DNA of 64,000 bases. Origin: Verticillium longisporum. Taxonomy: Eukaryota; Ascomycota; Sordariomycetes; Glomerellales; Plectosphaerellaceae. Where the stretch lies: NCBI GenBank assembly GCA_019188255.1, contig JAETXT010000003.1, forward strand, positions 4,712,001 to 4,776,000. Direction: 5' to 3'. Within the stretch, counting starts at the first letter, position 1; each line of letters starts with the position of its first letter. Shown piece after piece: positions 22,906-33,866 of the stretch. The notes beneath the pieces were generated by a model. That model had not been told where the DNA came from, did no database searches, and saw nothing but the letters and a program-made list of their open reading frames with translations. The position numbers and the translations under genes were made by a program.

Positions 22906-23805
22906 GATGTTGCGCTGGATAAGATCTGGGGGAAAAGGCGATGGATTTTAAGGAAACGCCATTCATGCAGTCGTTCAAGTCATTAGTCGTCAATGCCTGC
23001 CACGTCACCGACTCTAGGGAGGGGCAACGCAACGGTTGCACATGGCGAGGAACAATGGAGTGGGTAGCATCAGACACGATGCGAAACTCTCACGCGAAAT
23101 GGACGGCCATGGTGTTCGTATGAGGAGACCTGCGAAATGGGTGCCCCACTTGGCGAGATGACAGACCGCATCTGCCAGAAGAAAGCGGTCGGCAGATGTC
23201 GCGCCCTGTATTTCTGCCATCAGGTGTCCCAATGCTCATCATAGTTGGTGCTGCGACAGCAGACATCGGCGAGCCGTGTTTTTCCGCTCTGGACGACCCC
23301 GCTGAAAGCTCGACCCATTAGGGCTCTTGTGATTTGCCAGCCTCGCTGTGGGGACCTAGAAAACCCGACTCCAAAATCTGCGAAGACCTCGCCATTCCCT
23401 TCCTGCCTCTTCCTTCTCCCATCAACCCGTACTTAGGCATCAGATATCGGGCTCGGTCCTCGAATGTCTGCACTAACTCACTGCCCATAACACCCATGGG
23501 GCCAGCTTCCCTCAATTGAGTAAGTCATGAAGTTTGTTTTCAGCTTTTTGAAGCATGGCGGCACACGGCTTGGCACACGAAGTCGTGGGCCTCGGCCAGA
23601 TCTTGCGATGATGACACCTTTTTTTACATTGTGCTTAGAGTGTCCTTCATTGGCCTCGCTGAGGCAAAACAATATAGACTACAACGGTATCTGATGCATA
23701 CGATCTGCTTGTTCATGGTTTTACTTCTCCCTAAGGCACTTGGGGGAAACGCGTCAAGTACCGCAAGCTAACGATCACAAAGAACAGAGATGAAGCGAGA
23801 TAGCC
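22906..23805. other. Divergent intergenic region (GCS / SEN2)
   Basis: 900 bp between two divergently transcribed genes, so it must hold both promoters. Short ORFs only, none protein-like, and no repeat seen. Confidence 0.5.
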
Positions 23806-25473
23806 ATGGCTGAAGCTCAGTCCCCGGCACCTCAGCCTGCCGCCAATGGCGTCAAGTCCTCTACAGCGTCTCCTGCGCAAGCAGAACCGCGGCCCCAGCG
23901 GCCCAAGACAACCCCGTTGCATCAGATCTACGCTCTGCCGGCTCCGATCAGGACCTTTCCACTGCCCTCGTTCTACCCGAACAATCCCGTATCTCTCCTC
24001 CAGTTGGCCTGGGCGTGGGCGAGCCAGGTGCTTTCCCCACCCCCAGTTGAGCCCTCAGTAATATGGGAAGCCGTCTGTTCACCCGAGTCGGGTTCCGTCC
24101 ATGTCTACGATGAAAAGGCCATCCGAGCTTTGTGGGAACAGGGCTTTTATGGAAAAGGCAAATTCAGCCGAAGCGAGCCCAACTGGCTCAAGCGAGAAAA
24201 GGTCCGCCGCGGCCTCGTGCAGACGCACGTCAGCGAGGAATTGACCACGAGTAGAAGAGAGGAGCGTATCAAGATGAAGTGGGAAAGAGCGAGGGCAGAG
24301 CAAGACGCCATCCGCCAAGTCCGACTGGAAGAAGCTCCGCACGCGATCGCACATAGCAGCTCTACGGGCACTTCATCCGTGCCCCAGCCCGAAGTTCCAG
24401 CCGTGATTGCTGCCGTGCAGGCCCCGCCAACTGGGCCACTGGAGCTCCTCTTGCTGCCCAACTCGTCTGTCGATGTTCCTCTTGCTGTTGAGCATCCTAT
24501 TCTTCCCGCAGAGGCCATTGCTGCGGCTGCGGACCTGATACCTGATGACAGTGAAAGCTCACTTGACACACCGCCGGACCCACAGTCTGCAAACGGACAC
24601 GCCGTAAACGGCTCGTCGGTATCTACCACAGGAGAGGACCTCAACGGCCACGCGAAACCACCCGATGACAATGCGCCCGACGAAGGCAAGACGGTCAAAC
24701 GTCGCAAGAGTGTGCGGTTCTCGCCCCGCGTCGAGTCGGCCACGTTCCAGCACTCAGATCCTCCCAGTCCAAGCCATGCCTCGATAAGTGACAAGACAAC
24801 CAATGGATCACCACATGGCGCGAAACGTGACGCGGCGTGGCCCAACGGTTCTCTACGACACAAACCTGTTCCTGAGATGCTGGAGACGACAGGGGAGATC
24901 CTGAATAAGGAACACCTCCAGTTGACGGGCGAGGAAGCGCTCTTCCTGAGCTTCGGCCTCGGCACTCTCAAGGTCTTGGATCCCCAAACGAAAATGCCGA
25001 TCGACACGTTCTCCCTCTTGACGCTCTTCCGCCAAAACGCAGTATTCCCGCCTCTGCCGCCGACAGCACTGCTACCCGACGATAGTTTCCTTCTCAACTA
25101 CGCAGTGTACCATCATTTCCGGTCGCTCGGTTGGGTACCACGGCCGGGTATCAAATTTGGCATGGACTGGATGCTGTATGCCAAAGGCCCTGTCTTCGAT
25201 CACGCTGAATTTGGCGTCATCATCCTGCCTTCTTATTCACACGCGTGGTGGAAGGAAAACGAGCATCCCGTGCCACAAAAGACATGGCACTGGCTGCATG
25301 GCGTGGTGCGTGTCCTCGCACATGTGCACAAGAGCCTTGTGCTGGTCTACGTCGACGTGCCGCCGCCGCCGATTTTCGACAAGGCCTTCGAGCAGGGTCC
25401 TGCGGCGGCGCTCAAGTTGTACAAGATCCGGGAGGTCATGGTCAGGCGGTGGTCGAGCAACCGCAATAGATGA
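23806..25473 (+). CDS. SEN2: tRNA-splicing endonuclease catalytic subunit SEN2
   Basis: Single exon, 555 aa. The C-terminal 190 residues form the SEN/EndA nuclease fold: the linker LTGEEALFLSFGLGTL, then YHHFRSLGWVPRPGIKFG, with the catalytic triad Y458 (MLYAKG), H466 (DHAEFG) and K509 (HKSLVLVYVD). SEN2 cuts the 5' splice site of intron-containing pre-tRNAs as part of the SEN2/34/54/15 complex. Residues 200-340 are a low-complexity Ser/Pro/Ala-rich insert typical of filamentous fungi, with a basic patch KRRKSVRFSPRVE. ATG 23806 has good context (GCCATGG). Confidence 0.93.
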   Translation: MAEAQSPAPQPAANGVKSSTASPAQAEPRPQRPKTTPLHQIYALPAPIRTFPLPSFYPNNPVSLLQLAWAWASQVLSPPPVEPSVIWEAVCSPESGSVHVYDEKAIRALWEQGFYGKGKFSRSEPNWLKREKVRRGLVQTHVSEELTTSRREERIKMKWERARAEQDAIRQVRLEEAPHAIAHSSSTGTSSVPQPEVPAVIAAVQAPPTGPLELLLLPNSSVDVPLAVEHPILPAEAIAAAADLIPDDSESSLDTPPDPQSANGHAVNGSSVSTTGEDLNGHAKPPDDNAPDEGKTVKRRKSVRFSPRVESATFQHSDPPSPSHASISDKTTNGSPHGAKRDAAWPNGSLRHKPVPEMLETTGEILNKEHLQLTGEEALFLSFGLGTLKVLDPQTKMPIDTFSLLTLFRQNAVFPPLPPTALLPDDSFLLNYAVYHHFRSLGWVPRPGIKFGMDWMLYAKGPVFDHAEFGVIILPSYSHAWWKENEHPVPQKTWHWLHGVVRVLAHVHKSLVLVYVDVPPPPIFDKAFEQGPAAALKLYKIREVMVRRWSSNRNR

Positions 25474-26106
25474 TGCGATGCAAGTTTTGGCGACTGAAAA
25501 GCGACTATGTACCCTCCGGACGAACACCAATGTAAACCAAAGGCTTTTGGCATCGGCCAGGCGAACAAGGCAAATCAGGAAATGTCTGAATATTGTACCA
25601 ACTTGAATCAGCCAAGACGCACTGTCACAATTTGCTGTGAACTCCAAGGCTCCAGGAAAGACGGCGAAATACGTATGCTTGTTTTTCCACATGTACCCCA
25701 CACCAACCCCGCGTTGCAGTGGATCATCATGGCCATGTTCCGCTGGTCCGATTGAAGGAAGTCATCGCGAGCGGGACGCTCGAACAGGCAAAATCGCGTT
25801 GTTAGCTCCGGCAAGCAGCCACATTACCAGGTTCAGGGCGCTGCAGTAGCGGCCATTGGCCACTCGCCATTGACGGAGAAATTGATCCCATCCGCGATGC
25901 GAGCGTCCACGGCATTTGGGCGATCTCTATCGACGGTTTACCTCTACGATTTGGTTGCGCGCTCGTCGAGACACGCGCGCATTACCCCGAGATGGCGAGG
26001 GCGTATTTAAGCCAGCGGTCGCTGCAGTCATCGAGCAGCGTTGATCCCGTTGAACGGCAGTCCTTCTCGCACCGCTCATCAAACCGCCCAGACGCACTCC
26101 ATCATC
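25474..26106. other. Intergenic region, promoter of acetylesterase gene
   Basis: 633 bp. A TATTTAAG box at 26003-26010 lies about 97 nt before the ATG at 26107. No other structure recognised. Confidence 0.45.
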
Positions 26107-26871
26107 ATGAAGGCCTCCCTCTCAGCGGCAGCAGCCCTCGTGCCCGTTCTCGCGGCAGCGGCGCCCTCGTGCCCCAAAGTCTGCTCCACCAAGCCCGCGG
26201 CGTTCTTCCTCGCCGGCGACTCGACAACGGCGGTGCAGTCCGAGGGCGGCGGCGGCTGGGGCAACGGCTTCCTCTCCTTCCTCGTGCCCCCGGCGACGGG
26301 CGCCAACTACGGGCGCAACGGGCGCACGACGGTCGACTTCGTCTCGGGCGGCCACTGGGACCTCGTCACGACGGCGGTGCGCGAGCACGCGGCCGACTTT
26401 GACGTGTACGTCACGATCCAGTTTGGGCACAACGACCAGAAGCCGGCCAAGAACATCACGCTCGACATGTACCAGGAGAACCTCGGCGCGCTGGCCGGCG
26501 AGATCAAGGCGCTCGGCGCGACGCCCATCCTCGTGACGCCGCTGTCGAGGCGGAACTTCAAGGGCGCTGTGACGGATGACAGCCTGAAGAACGAGAGGGT
26601 GAGGACCATTGCTGCGGCGGAGGAGACGAGGACGCAGTTCATCGACCTCTACCAGAACAGCAAGGCGCTCGTGGAGGCGGTGGGCGAGCAGCGGTCTCAT
26701 GATGAGTGGAATCTCAAGGAGGGCGACAACACGCATCTCAATGACTGGGGCAGCGTTGTGTTCGGACGGCTGGTGGCGGACCTCATCTTGGAGAAGGAGG
26801 CGTGCTTGAAGAGCTGGATTGGAAAGAACGAGACGTTGAGTGACTGGATCTGGAGCGAGATCCAGGGGTAA
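26107..26871 (+). CDS. Rhamnogalacturonan acetylesterase (CE12, SGNH hydrolase)
   Basis: Single exon, 254 aa. I chose ATG 26107 over the in-frame codon at 26041 because it is followed directly by a signal peptide (MKASLSAAAALVPVLAAAA). SGNH blocks: G37-D38-S39-T (nucleophile Ser), G-R-N-G-R-T-T, G-H-N-D and D207-N-T-H210 (catalytic Asp/His). It removes acetyl groups from the rhamnogalacturonan I backbone, exposing it to hydrolases. Very high GC in wobble positions. The stop is followed within 8 nt by a 24-bp minisatellite. Confidence 0.93.
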   Translation: MKASLSAAAALVPVLAAAAPSCPKVCSTKPAAFFLAGDSTTAVQSEGGGGWGNGFLSFLVPPATGANYGRNGRTTVDFVSGGHWDLVTTAVREHAADFDVYVTIQFGHNDQKPAKNITLDMYQENLGALAGEIKALGATPILVTPLSRRNFKGAVTDDSLKNERVRTIAAAEETRTQFIDLYQNSKALVEAVGEQRSHDEWNLKEGDNTHLNDWGSVVFGRLVADLILEKEACLKSWIGKNETLSDWIWSEIQG

Positions 26872-27358
26872 AGGTGTTTGGAAGAGACTCTATGAGAATA
26901 ACTGGAAGAGACTCTATGAGAATTACTGGAAGAGACTCTATGAGAATAACTGGAAGAGACTCTATGAGGATTACTGGAAGAGACTCTATGAGAATAACTG
27001 GAAGAGACTCTTTATGAGAAATGACGCTGTGAAGAGGAAGGGGTATGCCGCCACATGGTGGTGAGTAGGTGTGAGCATGTACTCAAGTAAGCATGATTGC
27101 ACCTAGATCATACAGGCCATCGCGAATATGCCTCTATCAGGTCTAGGCCCAAGCTCTCGACGATCGATCTAACCCTCTGTGGAGCTCAAACCGTGGAGCT
27201 CTCCCGGCTTCCATCGCACATGTTCCTCGGCTTGTCGGTTGAGCTGGGGCTTCTCCGTCGTCGCCTTTTTCCTTTGCCAGTTTTTAATGATCTTCCTTTT
27301 CGCGAACCGTGATAGTTCGACTGTCTTGTTTGGATCTTTGCTCCGGAGAAAACACACC
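26872..27358. other. Intergenic region with minisatellite
   Basis: 487 bp between acetylesterase and the dioxygenase. The first third is the 24-bp repeat array (26879-27014). The remainder should hold the 3' end of one gene and promoter of the next. An upstream in-frame extension of the dioxygenase (from 27179) is not needed. Confidence 0.5.
26879..27014. repeat. 24-bp minisatellite, 5 full copies plus a partial
   Basis: Unit TGGAAGAGACTCTATGAGAA plus 4 more bases (TAAC/TTAC), starting at 26879, 26903, 26927, 26951, 26975 and a partial at 26999. Variants alternate (AATAAC, AATTAC, AATAAC, GATTAC, AATAAC), giving a 48-bp higher-order period. One frame is free of stops and would read repeats of KRLYEN, but it has no start context and lies downstream of the acetylesterase stop. 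Confidence 0.9.
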
Positions 27359-28933
27359 ATGTACGCACGTTCGCGAGCGCTGCGCGCCGTCCAAGGAGCT
27401 GCCGCTCGGCACGCGGATGGCCTGATCACTCGAACACCACCGACCCCTCGATGTGTCAAATGTCTTGCTCCTGCAACGTCATTCCACACGAGCTCGCGAT
27501 TCTGGCAAGGCGAGGCCACCGGCAGTGTCCCGACAACGGCTACGTCTGCGTCAAGCCCTCCCCTCGTGCCCGCATCGTTGAAGCGACGCAGAGCGGCCAC
27601 TGGACAGCCAGCCGCTGCAGTTGTTTGCCGTGTTCCTGCGGCGGACCCAACCCTGCTGACTATCGAAGGCCCGGATCTACCTCCGACCGAGGTGCCTGCT
27701 GGCTGGCTGCGCGACCGATGCCCCCAAAGCACCAGCCCCTCGTCTGGCAACAAGAACTTTGCCACCGGCGATATTCCCGTCGACATCGCGATCGAGTCCG
27801 TCCGACAGGACAGCGAGGGCAACTGGGAAATCACATGGCGCAACAACATCCCCCGCTTCGTTGCTGATGGCATCAACACCTCCGTCTTCACATCAGGGCA
27901 ACTCCGGAGGGCTCTGCATACCGAGTTCGCGTCGCGGGATCTGGCCGTGCTGCAGCACCACACAGTTCCCACGGCAAGCAAATGGAGCCGCAGGACGCTG
28001 TACCCGCGCGAGGTCTCGTACGCAGACTGGATGGCCGGCGAGGGCCACTTTGCAGCAGCCGTCACCGAACTCGCCGAGTCTGGTCTCGTCTTCATCACGG
28101 GCGTGCCGAAGGACCACGAATCGGTCAAGACGATTGCCCTGCAATTCGGGGGCCTGAAGGAGACCTTCTACGGCAACACGTGGGACGTCGTCTCGAAGCC
28201 GCGCGCCGAGAACGTCGCCTACACGAGCGAATACCTCGGCCTGCACTCCGACATGCTCTACCTCCACTCGCCGCCCAAGCTGCAGTTCCTCCACTGCCTC
28301 GAGAACAACGCCGTCGGCGGCGAGTCGCTCTTCAGCGACGCCATGCGCACGGCGGCCGAGATGATGGTCCACACGCCCGACCTGGCCGCGGCCCTCGCCG
28401 AGACCAACCTGGGCTGGCACTACGACAACGGCGGCTTCTTCTACGAGCAGGCGCGGCCCGTCTTCCAGGGCATGGGCCAGCTCGACGCCGGGACCCTCGA
28501 GGTGCTCGCCGGCGCGGCGTCGGAACAGGACACCGCCGAGGCGGTCGCGCGCCTGTACCGCGCGCTGCCCACCGACGTCTGGTGGTCGCCGCCCTTCCAG
28601 ACGCCGCTGCGCGCGCCCACGACGCCCGAGGCGCGGAAGCGCTTCGCCGCGTGGCACGCCGCGGCCTCGACCTTCCAGCACATGCTCGAGGAGGACGGCA
28701 ACATGATCCGCCGCCGGCTGAGGGAGGGCGACTGCGTCGTCTTCGACAACCGTCGCGTCCTGCACGGCCGGACGGCCTTCGACCCCTCGTCGGGCGGCCG
28801 GCACCTGCGGGGCGCGTACGTCGGGATCGATGAGTGGAGGAGCACGATCAAGCGCGTGGAGCGGAACTACGCGGTGCCTGAATTTCTGGAGGCCAGGAAG
28901 CAAGCTCTTCGGGCCTGGTCGGAGATTCAATAG
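27359..28933 (+). CDS. Gamma-butyrobetaine dioxygenase (TauD/TfdA-like, carnitine synthesis)
   Basis: Single exon, 524 aa from ATG 27359; the frame is open further upstream but this Met starts an Arg/Ala-rich, acid-free leader typical of mitochondrial import (MYARSRALRAVQGAAARH). The N-terminal small domain is followed by a 2-oxoglutarate/Fe(II) dioxygenase core with H296-S-D298 and distal H469 (RVLHGR), and the conserved YGNTWDVVSKP and GWHYDNGGF blocks. It hydroxylates gamma-butyrobetaine to L-carnitine, the last step of carnitine synthesis, supporting fatty-acid transport. A trimethyllysine dioxygenase paralogue cannot be fully excluded. Confidence 0.85.
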   Translation: MYARSRALRAVQGAAARHADGLITRTPPTPRCVKCLAPATSFHTSSRFWQGEATGSVPTTATSASSPPLVPASLKRRRAATGQPAAAVVCRVPAADPTLLTIEGPDLPPTEVPAGWLRDRCPQSTSPSSGNKNFATGDIPVDIAIESVRQDSEGNWEITWRNNIPRFVADGINTSVFTSGQLRRALHTEFASRDLAVLQHHTVPTASKWSRRTLYPREVSYADWMAGEGHFAAAVTELAESGLVFITGVPKDHESVKTIALQFGGLKETFYGNTWDVVSKPRAENVAYTSEYLGLHSDMLYLHSPPKLQFLHCLENNAVGGESLFSDAMRTAAEMMVHTPDLAAALAETNLGWHYDNGGFFYEQARPVFQGMGQLDAGTLEVLAGAASEQDTAEAVARLYRALPTDVWWSPPFQTPLRAPTTPEARKRFAAWHAAASTFQHMLEEDGNMIRRRLREGDCVVFDNRRVLHGRTAFDPSSGGRHLRGAYVGIDEWRSTIKRVERNYAVPEFLEARKQALRAWSEIQ

Positions 28934-29226
28934 AAGATGTCGGGGCATTAGGGAGCGCTGTTGCATGATTTGTTCCATCATGATAGGCCTACGAACTTGG
29001 CATGCAATACACAACCGGAGGAGACCAACAAAGTCACAATGTGCTGGCACAGACAGTGAGCATGACGTCGTGATTTCGTGATGATTTAGGCAGGCGTACT
29101 CCTGTCTATACTGATTGACTCCCTCTTCAAGCGCCGCATCAGAGCTTCATACGAATGTTGAAGTTGATGCCCTCATTCTTCGGCCTTCTGACTGCACCTT
29201 GCCTTCACCCTCGCGTGCGCAATACC

Positions 29227-30544
29227 CTACGCCTCCCACTTCTTGACATTGACACCCTCAGGCGGCACCGTCTCGACCTTGCCCGTCTTGACATCTTCCC
29301 AGTTGGTGCTCAGCGAGGTGCCGTTGCTCTCGGTGAACGACTTCATCATGGCGCGCTTCTGCTCGTCCGTCGCGCCCTTGTACAGCGTCTTGAAAAAGTC
29401 GTTAACGCTCTCCTTCTCCGTGTCGTCTTCGTCAGCCAGGACCTTGTCCCAGTTCTTGGCACCCGTGCGGGACGACGAAGGGGCCGCGGCCGCGGGCGCT
29501 GGCGCGGGAGCAGCGGCCACCTTGGCGGGTGCAGCGGCCGGCGCATCGGCGGCGCGGCGGAGGGTGCCCCATTTGACGGGCTCGCGCTTCTTGAGACTGA
29601 GCTCGACCTTGTTGGGCGTGACGGTGGACTTGCACTGGGCGGGGTCGATCTGTCCGTAGAGGGGAATCTCGTACCAGGGCTCGTGGCCGGGGATGTGGCT
29701 GAGGCGTACCTGTGTGCCGTTGTCAGCTAGCCCGAAACAAATGCACCTGTTGCCGCTGTGATGGTGTAAAACGTACCAGGTCCTCCGTAAACTCGGCGCG
29801 GAACGCATCCTTCGGCACGCCCTTGACAAACACAGAGACGGAAACGCTGGCGCTGCTCCGGAAAAAGTCGGCCCGCACCTCCTTGGGCTTCTCCCGCTGC
29901 GCCGCCTCGGCCGCCTTCTTCTCGGCCACGGCCTCCCTGACGAGCTGGTCCTCCTCGGCATCCTCCTGCTTGCGCTCGACGGGCACCAGCGCGACAGTGA
30001 GGCGGGCCTGCTCGTCGCCCTCGGGCACCCTCTCCAGCGCGGCGAGGACCTGCGCCCGCAGCGCCGCGGCCGTGTTCCAGATGGCGCCAAACTTCTTCTC
30101 TGTCATGGCCGCCTGGCCGCTCCTGGCCGTGACTTCCTTAATCTCGGCGAGGTGGGCTGCGCGGCTGGGCCGCCAGTCGGTGCCAGGGCTAGGGACAAGG
30201 TTCGCGGCGTCGCGCATCGAGATGCCCTCGGCAAGCTTCATCGCCCAGAGGGCGCAGGCATCGGCGTCGGCAGGGCGGCCGAGGCGGAAGAGGGCGACGG
30301 CACGGCGGTACTGGGCATCGATCATGAGGGGGCGGGAGCCGCGGGAGGCGGCCGAGAGGTAGGCGGCCTCGGCGTCGCGGGGGGCCAGCTCGTAGGAGGC
30401 CTGGGCGATGTGGCACTTGGAGCGGGCGAGGAGCCATGTCGGGGATGACGAGCCAGCGAGGGCTGTGTTGAGCTTGGGGAGGGCAGCGGCGTAGTCTTTC
30501 GCCTCGACGAGGGCGAGGCCTGCTTGGCCGGCGGTGGTCGACAT
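29227..30544 (-). CDS. SGT1: SGT1 co-chaperone (TPR-CS-SGS)
   Basis: Two exons: 29777-30544 and 29227-29709, split by a 67-nt phase-0 intron (GTACGT...CACACAG), total 416 aa. Residues about 1-125 are TPR-like helices (AGLALVEAKDYAAALPKLN). A CS domain spans the splice junction (VRADFFRSSASVSVSVFVKGV then VRLSHIP ... VTPNKVELSLKK). The SGS tail is present (NWDKVLADE, ESVNDFFKTLY, MMKSFTESNGT-LSTNW). SGT1 links HSP90 to SCF ubiquitin ligase and kinetochore assembly. Transcribed convergently to the dioxygenase with a 293-bp gap. Confidence 0.95.
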
Positions 30545-30946
30545 TGTGGTGGGTGCTGTTCCTTTGGGATACGTGTAAGAGGTTCGTTAGATTGGACAGC
30601 AGTTTGGCGCACAGTGATGGATTGGGAGACAAGCAGAATTGAGCTTGTCGAATGTTGGTGGGTAGGTAGGTTGGAGGATTGGAAGGTCCAAGTTGGAGAC
30701 GGTTCTGGAAGCTATGGCGGGGCAACTTGATTCTGCCGTTTCGGCCCCCCTGTCAGAGGGCCTCTGTGGCCTGGAGCTCATGACGAATGCTGACCGCCTT
30801 TGCTTCTGACTGTGCCAACAGACAGCTCACTGTCAATTCCAACCCCAGGGGCCATTCCCAAGGGCCATCTATGTACACTTGGTATGAATTAATATTAAAG
30901 TCCTACCTATGTCTCTTTCCGTCGTGATATCAATTCATTCAAGTCC
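30545..30946. other. Intergenic region (SGT1 promoter / cyclase 3' end)
   Basis: 402 bp; the half nearest SGT1 is its promoter, with repeated GGTAGGT-like text. No gene seen. Confidence 0.4.
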
Positions 30947-33317
30947 TCAATCCTCCTCCTCCAGATTGATCACCTCATCCGGGTACTTCTTCGCGAACAG
31001 GCCCAGAGCCTTGATGGGGAAGGTGAACTTGTAGTTTGGATACGTGGTCATGCAGCTCTTGTTGAAGACGCCTTCGATGGATTCGGCTAGCCACTCGCCG
31101 TTGGTCTGCTGCCGACTCATGATGAACCGGATAGCCCTCTTGATGGGCCCGACGTCTGGGTACTCTGCCTCCATCAAGGCCAGCGCGGCCCACGCCGTCT
31201 GGACGACGAGAGAACCACTTGGGTGCTCGACCCACTTCATCGTCTCGCAGGCCTTGTAGCTTTCCGACCAGCCGCCATCAAATCTCTGTTTCCCGACGAG
31301 GAAATCGCAGCCCTTCCTCGAGTGCGCACTGGTTTCGTATACGTCGCCCACGCCCGCCAGACTTTCGAGCGCGAACATGGCGGCGTACGTGAAGCAGATG
31401 CCCCAGCTGCCATACCATCCGCCCTCGGCCGTCTGCTTCGACGTGATCCACTTGACGGCTCGGTCGCAGAAGACCTTGATCTCCTCGGACCTGTAATCCG
31501 GCCAGTACTCCCTGAACAGGGACAGAGCCGTCAGGCACGCCGTCGTGCACTCGGGATAGTCGTACTCGACCATGATGTTGCCAAACACCTCAGCCGCGTT
31601 CAGGTACTCCATGTACTTCCCGCCCCGCCTGTTCTCGTAGGTACCCACACCTCCCGTGTCGTTCTGGAAGAGCAGGATGGCATCAATGGCGTCGAAGATG
31701 CGCTGATCATCAAGCAGCTGTGGGTACCCCTCGCTCTTTTGCAGCATAACGACTGACTTGATACATTCCGAGACGCAGTCGCTGACAATGTAGCCCTGGT
31801 CCCGGTTGCTGAAGGGCCAGCCGCCCTTGCGGTGCTGCCGGTAGCACTTCTCCTGGTCCTTGCAGTTCTCGCGGATTTGCTGTCGGTCGAGGAACCCGAG
31901 CGCCTTGTTGAGCATGGGCCGCCACCGCTCGTCCTTCTCAAGCCCCGCCGCCATGATGGCCTGGATTGTGAATGCCGTGTCCCAGGATTGCACGCCGTTG
32001 GTGCCGTTGCACAGCATGCCCTCGGCGTTCATCCAGAGAGCATCGTGGAGACGCTCCGTGTGTCGTCGAACGGAGTACGAACCGGGCCCATCGCGAATGT
32101 AGCACACAATCTCGTTCATGGGATTGCTCACCGGCGCCAGACCTGCATAATCCGTATTCGCATCCTCCATGTCAACCAGCTCGCTGACCCACGCTTCGGC
32201 CTTCTCCTTGATCGAGCTGGTCTTCAGATACGGTTCCCAAACATTGACGAGGAGCCAGTTGGCCGTGTTGAGAACCCAGGTTTTGGGGTGATAGTTGTCG
32301 GTCGTCGCAATGTCGTTGCGGCGGGCCTTCCAGTTGATTGATGCGTGCTGCTGGACAAACAGTTCATTCTTCAGCTGCCGCGTCACGTCCGTCTCCTCAC
32401 AGCTCCACCGCCTCGAGTAAATGTACGACATGGGCAAGTAAACCTGACGGATATGGATCCACCACCTCCAAGGAGCGATTGGCACCCAGTCCGGGACCAA
32501 CCATAACTCGGGGGGCACAGGGTTGACGAGGTCCCAGCTCGCGACGCCCAGCACGGCGAGCCACCACTTGGCCCAGTGTGGGCTGCTGGTGGCACCTCCG
32601 AGTTGGTGGAGCCGAGCCCTGGCCTTGACCATGATGGGATCCTCAGCATCCACGCCCAGAAGCCTGAGTGCCGTGTAGCTCAGGGTGCAGCCAAAGGCCG
32701 TGCTCTCACCCTCGGTGTGTAGTCCCCATCCGCCGAGTTCCGGGTCGGCCCGCGCGAAGAGGTAGTTTTTGATCTCTGTGGCGTGAAAAGTCGAGATGGG
32801 CGTCTTGGTCACGTACCAGGTGATGACAATGCCTGGCAAGAGGAACGTGGGACCACCGTATTCGCAGCCCCATTCGCCGGGGTCGAGTTGCAACTTTTCG
32901 AAGAACGTCAAGCCGTTGGTGGCAGCATCGAGGGGGCTCTCAGGGGTAGGGAGATCGGGCAGGCCCTGGTGTAGCTGGTTAGCTGCCGGAATCAGAATCT
33001 TTGGAAGGCGGTAAACGTACGAGCGGCAGCCCGAGGTAGTACTTCTCGGCATAGCTCTGAGGCCAGTCCTTGAGGGCCTTGTTGTCCTCGAGGTAGACCC
33101 AGCGATGGCGGCCATCTTCGTCATTCAGCCTCCATCGTGAGACATCGGTTTTCTCGAGAATCCTTGGCTTCTTGGGCCAGGGCTGCTCGGCGATGGCTTC
33201 AGCGACTCGCTTGCGTGAAAGTAGCGGCTTCTCTTCGTGGTGAGTAGCTGATCCGTTCTTCAACGATCCGTTCCAATGGGAGCCGTTTGCCGACCCGTTC
33301 TTCAGAGATCCGTTCAT
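30947..33317 (-). CDS. ERG7: Oxidosqualene cyclase (lanosterol synthase family, ERG7-like)
   Basis: Two exons: 33021-33317 and 30947-32965; phase-0 intron GTACGT...CACCAG with CTAACC branch; 771 aa. It has the family opening RWRLNDEDGRHRW, GEWGCEYGGP, the QW-type repeats (e.g. GGWPFSNRDQG, EGGWYGSWG, DGGWSES) and the catalytic aspartate D495. The enzyme protonates and cyclises 2,3-oxidosqualene to lanosterol at the ER, feeding ergosterol synthesis. Odd point: the acid motif reads V-S-D-C-V-S-E instead of the usual D-C-T-A-E, keeping D, C and E but changing T and A, so a specialised triterpene cyclase is possible. The N-terminus contains repeated NGS units. Confidence 0.88.
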
Positions 33318-33866
33318 GGTGCATCGACTGACGGGTATTCGAGCTTTGGATGTCGAATCGGGCGCGGGGGTTGGCAATTCGCAGTGCACCTCGCAAGATG
33401 TAGGGTGGCACTCTCGGACTCTTCTACCAACCCGATGCACGCCGTCAAGGGGTCCCGCGGGATGCGAGTCGTGCGTGTACTGGGAGGGCCCGGGGTGGTA
33501 GCTGGTGTCAAATGTTTGGTTGACCGCTGTAGTCGTCACGTCGTTCGACACTTGGTCCTTGGCGGCGGTGGTGGTTGGGTGGAGCGGTTCCAACAATTTG
33601 CACGTCCCACTGATTGGTCAATCGACCGGTGCCCCTGAGCCCCACATCTCTAATCTCTTGGTGCCAATCGCTACCTTGTACAGTGTGTTCAGTGTGGTAC
33701 ATTGCACTGTGTGTTCCTGCAGGGCCATCTTTCCTGCCCGCGATGCTGACGGCATGTCTTCCCCATCATGTCGTACTCGACATCAAGGCCTGAATGTCTC
33801 GCCTTGCCGCGTAATGAGATCGACTCAGCTGTCGAAATTTGGCGAAACAACTTCCCGGTCTAAGCG
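33318..33866. other. Divergent promoter region (cyclase / SPO11)
   Basis: 549 bp between two divergently transcribed genes. Open minus-strand reading continues upstream of the cyclase ATG but has no features. No motif assigned. Confidence 0.45.

Noticed and set aside
26840..27064. Plus-strand ORF with KRLYENNW repeats as a gene
   Set aside because: It is a 24-bp minisatellite (multiple of three) overlapping the end of the acetylesterase in another frame; no separate start or domain.
33318..33596. N-terminal extension of the oxidosqualene cyclase upstream of 33317
   Set aside because: The frame is open but family members start near the chosen Met, and the extension has no targeting or domain features.
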